64,000 nt of DNA from CAYOHP01 sp964403795 [NCBI: uncultured bacterium] (lineage in GTDB: Bacteria > Muiribacteriota > UBA6191 > CAZXTJ01), in NCBI GenBank assembly GCA_964403795.1, contig CAYOHP010000012.1, positions 11,402-75,401 on the forward strand, in the 5' to 3' direction. Every line of letters starts with the position of its first letter. The first letter of the stretch is position 1. The notes under the pieces were generated by a model, which saw only the letters and a program-made list of their open reading frames with translations, was not told the DNA's origin and did not search any database. A program made the position numbers and the translations under genes. Shown one piece after another: positions 59,198 through 64,000 of this stretch.

Positions 59198-60667
59198 ATG
59201 CAGGAAACCGGCTCTCGTCGCGATGCCCTGTTGCTGACGGTCGCCGTCCTCGGGATCGGGACCGCCATGGCCGGGATCGCCTGGCTGGACATCCCGCGCG
59301 ATCCGGTCGGGCCGTACCTCGGACTCCATCTCCTGGCCTCGCTGTGCTGGCTGGTGGCGTTGGGTGTCGTGCGGCAGCGACCTCCCGACTCCCGGGTCGG
59401 ACTGTCCGCCCTCTTCCTGGGGGCCGTCGGGTTGCGGGTCGTCGCCTGGTGGACGCCCTACGTCCTCGAGACCGATATCCACCGCTACCTGTGGGACGGG
59501 TACGTGCTCTCCCATGGGTTCAATCCCTATGCCTTCTCCCCGGCCCGGGTGCGAGATGCCATGACGCCATCGGACGAGGGCCCGGGAGCTGCGTCTGCCC
59601 TGGTCGAGCGCGACCAGCGATTGCTGAGGGAACTCTGGAGGCTCTCGCGCCAGCCGGAGATCGCCGGCTACTTCCGGCGCATCAACCATCCCGGGATCCC
59701 GACCTGCTACCCGCCCCTGGCCGAGGTGGCCTTCGCGATCTCGGCCCGCGTCGCCCCGGGGGACCCTCGACTCTGGAAGGCGATCGTGGCGACCGCCGAC
59801 CTGGTGATCTGCGCCCTGATCGTGGTCCTGCTCGGGGAACTGGGGCGCCCCCGGTCCTGGTTCCTCGCCTACGCCTGGTGCCCGCTGGTGTTGAAGGAGT
59901 ACGCCAACACCGGGCACTTCGACCCCTTGGCAACGGTAGGGGTGCTCTCCGGCCTGGTCTGTCTGCTCCGGGGTCGGCACCTGGCGGCGGGCCTGTTCCT
60001 CGGGATCGGGGCGGCGGTGAAGCTCTACCCGCTGGTCCTGCTCCCCGTCCTCGGGCGCCGACTGGGCTGGGGAGGCGTGGCGGTGTTCCTGGCCGTCCCG
60101 GTCCTGGCGATGTCGCCCTTCCTCGGGCCGGGCGCTTCGACCCTCGCCGGTCTGCTCACGTTCGCGGCCCGGTGGGAGTTCAACTCCTCGCTGTTCGCGG
60201 TGCTCTGGACCCTCACGGGATGGATTCGCGAACCACTGCTCCGGTTCGAGATCGGCGGCACCGCGATCGCCCTCGACGGGTTCGTGCTGGCCAAACTGGC
60301 TGCCGGGGCCCTGCTGATCGCCTGGCTGGGATGGCTGGCCCGGGAGCCGGACCGGGGGCCGCTCGACCTCACCGCCAGGGTCGCCGGCGCCATCGGGGGA
60401 CTGCTGCTCCTCTCCCCGATCGCGGATCCCTGGTACCTGGCCTGGGTGCTGCCCTTCGGATGCGTCTTCCCCCTGCCGTCGCTCGCCTATCTGGCCGTCT
60501 CGGGCGCCTGCTACTACCTCTACTTCCTGCGCTGGGAGTACCTGTGGTGGCACCGCTGGCTCGAGTACGGACCGTTCTTCCTCCTGCTCTGTCGGGACCT
60601 GGCGCAGGCAGGTCGGGGGCGGCGGGCAGGTGAGGGGGACAGGACCGACCTACCGTTTGGTGTGTGA
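59198..60667 (+). CDS. Membrane glycosyltransferase, GT87/mannosyltransferase-like
   Basis: The 489-residue product is multipass with the GT-C motif VLETDIHRYLWDGYVLSHGFNPY, in which the D-H pair follows the first helices. NHPGIPTCYPPLAEVAFAI and AWCPLVLKEYANTGHFDPLA are typical of polyprenol-phosphate-mannose-dependent GT87-like enzymes. It probably transfers a sugar from a lipid carrier on the periplasmic side. The acceptor is unknown. TACACT lies 10 bases before the ATG. Confidence 0.82.
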   Translation: MQETGSRRDALLLTVAVLGIGTAMAGIAWLDIPRDPVGPYLGLHLLASLCWLVALGVVRQRPPDSRVGLSALFLGAVGLRVVAWWTPYVLETDIHRYLWDGYVLSHGFNPYAFSPARVRDAMTPSDEGPGAASALVERDQRLLRELWRLSRQPEIAGYFRRINHPGIPTCYPPLAEVAFAISARVAPGDPRLWKAIVATADLVICALIVVLLGELGRPRSWFLAYAWCPLVLKEYANTGHFDPLATVGVLSGLVCLLRGRHLAAGLFLGIGAAVKLYPLVLLPVLGRRLGWGGVAVFLAVPVLAMSPFLGPGASTLAGLLTFAARWEFNSSLFAVLWTLTGWIREPLLRFEIGGTAIALDGFVLAKLAAGALLIAWLGWLAREPDRGPLDLTARVAGAIGGLLLLSPIADPWYLAWVLPFGCVFPLPSLAYLAVSGACYYLYFLRWEYLWWHRWLEYGPFFLLLCRDLAQAGRGRRAGEGDRTDLPFGV

Positions 60668-60754
60668 GCTTCGTCATGCTTCTCTGGAGAGAGCGCAGAG
60701 CGGGGACGAACGCTTCGGGCACGAACCCGGGGCGGTGGGTAGACGGAGGTCTCG

Positions 60755-62071
60755 GTGGCTCGAACGGGTAGGCGCGGATCGATTCCCATGGCCCTCCTGG
60801 TGGTGATCCTCCTCGGGGTCGTCGCCGGGGCATCCCTCTTCTCGAGTATGGGCAATGCCCGGCTCGACCGACGCAGCGGCCTGAACGACATGGCCAAGAT
60901 GCTGGCCCAGGCTGCGGTCGAGGAAGTCCTCGTGAAGGTGACCAACAACGCCTCGGACTTCACCGACGAGAAGCGGTTCCTCTACACCCCCTTCGCCACC
61001 AAGTTCATGGCCCTGGAGCAGGGCTTCGACCTGCCCCAGGTCGAGGTGCTCGGCCGGCTGGTCGAGAAGCCCTCGAACCCGGTGCTCGCCAAGGAGTTCC
61101 TGGAGCTGATGACCCAGGGGCCCGGGTTCGCCAGCGCCGAGGTCCGCGAGAAGGTGGGCGAGACCTGGGAGATCACCGGCTGGGATCCGGACAAGGACTG
61201 GCGGGAGCAGCTCCCCGAGTGGGCCCAGCAGGGCAAGCTCGACGACCTCTTCCACGAGATGATCATCGAGATGGAGCCCCACGGCAAGGAGTACCACGAG
61301 ACCCACTGGAAGGAGTACCAGGAGCGGGGTCTGGGCGGGAACTTCGACGACGGCGGAGACATCCGGCGAGCCTTCTGGGACTTGAAGCCGCTCACCAAGA
61401 AGGAGTGGTACAAGAGCAAGGCCGACATCCAGAACGTCTCCCACTTCAACGGTGAAACGCCCGACACCGCCACCGGCGAGATGAAGGACTTCATGGACAA
61501 GTGGGACATCGCCATGGACTACGTCGCCGACCAGGCGGGGCGCCGGATCGCCGGCTGCGCCGGGAACCCCAACTACGGGGTCGGTGCCCTGATCGCGGCC
61601 CTCACCGTGGGTTCGGCCGTCGATGCCGACAGCGAGGCCGAGGAGACCTTCCGGGAGACGGCCCAGGACGGCGGCCTGCTCGAGTACCAGGCGTACCTCC
61701 TGACGGTCCAGGGCGAGGCCGGCACCAAGGCCGGCACGGTCTCGGTGAAGAAGGCCGTCACCGCCCAGCGGCTGGTCTCGCGGATGAACTTCAAGGCCGC
61801 CATGGACAAGCTGCGGGACAACCTGGTCCCGTACCTGATGCTCCACTACAACCTGACCCCCAAGGACCTGGCGGTCCTGGGCTGGATCAACCCCCTCGTG
61901 TACACCGCCTCCGGGACCAAGGACCCGGCGGATGCCAACGACAAGCTGGCTCCGATCGTGGTGTTGAAGGAGATCCTGACCAAGCTAGGGGAGCGCTACC
62001 CGGACAACCCCAACCCCCGCATCGTCCCCTTCCAGGCCGCCACCTGCCTGGTGAAGACCAAGGAGTCGTGA
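60755..62071 (+). CDS. PilX/GspK-like anchor protein of minor-pilin cluster 2
   Basis: The 438-residue product has a short basic leader, one membrane helix (IPMALLVVILLGVVAGASLFSSM) and a long, charged helical external region without the GFTLxE motif. This matches the first gene of cluster 1 in position and design but is shorter and less similar outside the helix. GGAGG lies 5 bases before the GTG start. The next gene starts 1 base after the stop. Confidence 0.7.
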   Translation: MARTGRRGSIPMALLVVILLGVVAGASLFSSMGNARLDRRSGLNDMAKMLAQAAVEEVLVKVTNNASDFTDEKRFLYTPFATKFMALEQGFDLPQVEVLGRLVEKPSNPVLAKEFLELMTQGPGFASAEVREKVGETWEITGWDPDKDWREQLPEWAQQGKLDDLFHEMIIEMEPHGKEYHETHWKEYQERGLGGNFDDGGDIRRAFWDLKPLTKKEWYKSKADIQNVSHFNGETPDTATGEMKDFMDKWDIAMDYVADQAGRRIAGCAGNPNYGVGALIAALTVGSAVDADSEAEETFRETAQDGGLLEYQAYLLTVQGEAGTKAGTVSVKKAVTAQRLVSRMNFKAAMDKLRDNLVPYLMLHYNLTPKDLAVLGWINPLVYTASGTKDPADANDKLAPIVVLKEILTKLGERYPDNPNPRIVPFQAATCLVKTKES

Positions 62072-62072
62072 G

Positions 62073-63197
62073 ATGAAGACCCGCAACGCACGTGGCTTCA
62101 CCCTGATCGAGGTGGTGGTGGCCGTGGCCATCGGTTCGATGGTCATCGGCGGCGGGATGCTGATGTACGTCCAGGGGACGAAGTACTTCTACAAGACCAC
62201 CGAGCACTCCTCGTTCCGCAGCGAGGCGCTGATCGTGCTGGAGAAGGTCGCCGAGGACCTGGAGCAGCTCCAGGTCTCGGCCGAGAAGAACCCGAACACC
62301 GGCCAGTACTATCTGATCCAGCCCTACGAGTTGACCTCGCCCTACACCATCGACGAGCTCGACCCCAACACCAACAAGGTCGAGAAGCTGGCGGCGGGCA
62401 AGGGGATGCGGTTCTACCGCTTCCACCACATCGCCCAGGACCCCGCGCCCTGGCAGGGCCAGCCGGGGACCGAGGCGTTGCCCAAGACCGTGCCGCGCAT
62501 GGTCGGTCACAAGGTCGAGTACACCCAGACCCTGGCGGTGCCCGGAGACCCCTCCAAGGGCGTCAACCTGATCCGCAACGGCGAGGTCGTGAACTCGCAG
62601 CCGCTCTTCGAGGTGATCTTCCACAAGGAGCCCATGAAGGTGGCGCACAACCAGGTGCAGGGCTCGCCCCACGCCATCCTCACCGTCACCGTGGTGCCGC
62701 TGGGAGGGACCTTCGGCAACATGGACTACGGCACCATGATGCGGCTCCGCAAGGAAGGCAGCATCGTCTCCCGGACCTTTCACCTGGTCGGGTACGAGAG
62801 CTTCTACACCTCGGTGCTCTTCGCCGGGCTCCAGAAGCAGAAGGGCAACGGGAACACCTACACCGGACTCGACGATCTGACCGCGGCGGTGATCCAGGAC
62901 GCCAAGACCAACGCCCCGGGAGGGCTGCTCGCCAACATCGAGGCCCAGGTCGGTGCCGGCTCGTCCCCGCCCACCCACTACATCCCCACCGAGGTGTTCG
63001 CGATCGAGGCCAACACCAAGTTCGAGGACAAGACCGCTGCCAAGGACCAGGGATGGCTCAGCGTGAAGCCGACTCCCGGGCGACCCGCCGGCGCGGGGGA
63101 GTTCAGCTTCGAGGACAACGGCGCAGGACCGGGCAGCGGTTCGGGCGGCTCCGGCTCGGCGTCGTCCGCCAGCGGCTCCGGCTCCGGCTCCGGCTGA
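62073..63197 (+). CDS. Type IV prepilin-like protein with Ser/Gly-rich tail, cluster 2
   Basis: The 374-residue product has the leader MKTRNARG and prepilin motif GFTLIEVVVAVAIGSMVIGG (cleavage at G-F, Glu5 present). A large globular domain follows. The last ~30 residues are a low-complexity Ser/Gly tract, which looks like a flexible tail. The size suits a PilW/GspJ-type minor pilin. Confidence 0.87.
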   Translation: MKTRNARGFTLIEVVVAVAIGSMVIGGGMLMYVQGTKYFYKTTEHSSFRSEALIVLEKVAEDLEQLQVSAEKNPNTGQYYLIQPYELTSPYTIDELDPNTNKVEKLAAGKGMRFYRFHHIAQDPAPWQGQPGTEALPKTVPRMVGHKVEYTQTLAVPGDPSKGVNLIRNGEVVNSQPLFEVIFHKEPMKVAHNQVQGSPHAILTVTVVPLGGTFGNMDYGTMMRLRKEGSIVSRTFHLVGYESFYTSVLFAGLQKQKGNGNTYTGLDDLTAAVIQDAKTNAPGGLLANIEAQVGAGSSPPTHYIPTEVFAIEANTKFEDKTAAKDQGWLSVKPTPGRPAGAGEFSFEDNGAGPGSGSGGSGSASSASGSGSGSG

Positions 63198-63212
63198 GAT
63201 CGGAAGGCACCC

Positions 63213-63941
63213 TTGAAGCCTAGGAGCCCCAGCTCGCGGGTGGAGACACACCCCCCGGTTCCGGCCCGGCGTGCCGGTGTGACCCTGGTCGAGGTGCTGA
63301 TCGCGACGATCATCATGGCGATCGCCGGGGTGGCAGCCATGAACATCTTCACGGCCAGCTCCTTCGGGATCCGCCAGACGGATGAGCGCCGGGAGCTCCG
63401 GTACTACATCCGGGAGATCTTCGCCCATGTGAACCGGCAGCCGTTGCACGAGCTCTGGGACCACTACGGACCCCAGGGCTTCGAGCTGGCACCGCGTCCC
63501 TTGGTCGGGGCGCTGGCCCTGGTGGATGCCTCCGGCAAACTGGTCGACCCGGCCAAGCCCCAGTTCAACCCGCTCGGTTTCACCCAGGGGTTCCTCGACG
63601 ATCTGCGCCGGGACGGGCTCTCCGCCAAGATCTGGTTCGAGTTCTACTACCGGGACCAGGAGCTCCGGTACAAGGGCAAGGAGCCGGATCCCCAGATCGG
63701 GCTCCGCCACATGCAGGCCGGTGTGGCGGCGGTCTCGCTCTACGACGTGAACGACCCGGAGGAGCGCTCGCTCCTGCTCTGGCGCCAGCCCGTCATGTGT
63801 GCCGCGATCGTGGGACGGCCCGGGCTCCAGCTCTCGTCCTGCCCGGCGATGCAGAAGGACGTGAAGTGCCGCTACGGCCCCGTCCTGGCCCGCCGGGAGG
63901 GCCGGACCTGGACCCCTGAGGACCAGTCCGACTGCAATTAG
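63213..63941 (+). CDS. Type IV prepilin-like protein (PilV type), cluster 2
   Basis: The 242-residue product has a long leader (about 21 residues) ending RRAG-VTLVEVLIATIIMAIAGVAAM, so the first mature residue would be Val instead of Phe. Glu5 is present. There are three Cys in the C-terminal half. The start is TTG 63213, supported by GGAAGG 5 bases upstream and by the leader. An ATG-only search would miss the motif. The stop is directly followed by the GC-rich hairpin element. Confidence 0.83.
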   Translation: MKPRSPSSRVETHPPVPARRAGVTLVEVLIATIIMAIAGVAAMNIFTASSFGIRQTDERRELRYYIREIFAHVNRQPLHELWDHYGPQGFELAPRPLVGALALVDASGKLVDPAKPQFNPLGFTQGFLDDLRRDGLSAKIWFEFYYRDQELRYKGKEPDPQIGLRHMQAGVAAVSLYDVNDPEERSLLLWRQPVMCAAIVGRPGLQLSSCPAMQKDVKCRYGPVLARREGRTWTPEDQSDCN

Positions 63942-63942
63942 T

Positions 63943-63989
63943 CACGGGGGGGCTCCCCCCGGGCCCCCCGCGAGGCGGGGAAGCCCTGG
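63943..63989 (+). repeat. 47 bp GC-rich hairpin element, copy 2
   Basis: This copy is the inverted match of 2701-2747 (45 of 47 identical). It begins 1 base after the stop codon of the last prepilin gene. Its 10 bp stem has one C-A mismatch. It may end transcription of cluster 2 or be a dispersed REP-like unit. Confidence 0.7.
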
Positions 63990-64000
63990 AGTCCGAGCGC

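Noticed and set aside
56686-60633. Very long open frames on both strands (1315 codons plus, 1259 codons minus)
   Set aside because: They shadow the kinase, HEAT and glycosyltransferase genes and give low-complexity Arg/Gly/Pro-rich products.

Overview
The window is a GC-rich (about 70% by eye) chromosomal segment from a diderm bacterium. It carries lipid A genes (lpxA, a fused lpxC-fabZ, lpxD), a Skp-type periplasmic chaperone, SecG, RNase Y, alanine racemase, a FlgM-like anti-sigma-28 factor, sigma-54 control, Ser/Thr kinase signalling and many N-methylated pilin-like proteins. The LpxC-FabZ fusion and the FHA/GAF/PP2C, Sel1, HEAT and kinase repertoire fit a lineage such as Planctomycetota, Myxococcota or an uncultured relative. 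The phylum cannot be fixed from sequence reading alone. Coding density is high, many neighbours overlap by 4 bases (ATGA/GTGA), and opposite-strand shadow ORFs are very long because of the GC content.

Layout. 1-2.0 kb: 3'-truncated FHA-GAF-GAF-PP2C signalling phosphatase (minus strand). 2.1-2.8 kb: an extended signal recognition particle RNA (plus strand), a 95-96 bp tandem repeat and a 47 bp GC-rich hairpin element that recurs inverted at the right end of the window. 2.8-9.6 kb (minus): flgM with a sigma-28-like promoter; the envelope run skp-lpxD-lpxC/fabZ-lpxA-comF; and a LysM/M23 peptidase. 9.8-16.2 kb (minus): a thioredoxin-like lipoprotein, biotin carboxyl carrier protein, a giant TPR membrane protein and a VanW-like protein. 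16.3-18.9 kb (plus): small proteins, a ComFB-like protein and exported proteins of unknown function. 18.8-22.0 kb (minus): secG-rny-alr. 22.1-25.4 kb (plus): beta-carbonic anhydrase, then an ECF sigma factor / HTH protein / secretion-type ATPase operon. 25.4-29.2 kb (minus): UvrD-type helicase followed by a histidine phosphatase fused to an alpha/alpha-toroid-like domain.

29.4-33.1 kb (plus) and 60.8-63.9 kb (plus) hold two three-gene minor-pilin clusters of the same design: one PilX/GspK-like anchor protein and two prepilins. Between them, 33.2-37.2 kb (minus) holds what looks like a self-contained sigma-54 circuit. It comprises a double-receiver protein whose first receiver lacks its phospho-Asp, an FHA-AAA+-Fis activator, two matching palindromes 42 bp apart, a near-consensus -24/-12 promoter, a lipoprotein with C-terminal tandem repeats, and a Sel1-repeat exported protein.

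37.4-43.2 kb has two unknown membrane proteins and an exported acyltransferase / acyl-CoA synthetase pair. 43.4-51.2 kb (minus) is a probable inorganic-carbon (DAB-type) operon: a CPA2 antiporter with an EIIA domain, DabA, DabB and an extra NuoM/N-like subunit. It may work with the carbonic anhydrase at 22.1 kb. 51.2-60.7 kb has GT-C-like glycosyltransferases, a TSUP transporter, YceI, a Ser/Thr kinase and a HEAT-repeat protein. Several genes have a TANNNT hexamer 6-8 bases upstream of the start codon, which suggests leaderless mRNAs are common here. I saw no tRNA, CRISPR array, insertion sequence or prophage gene.
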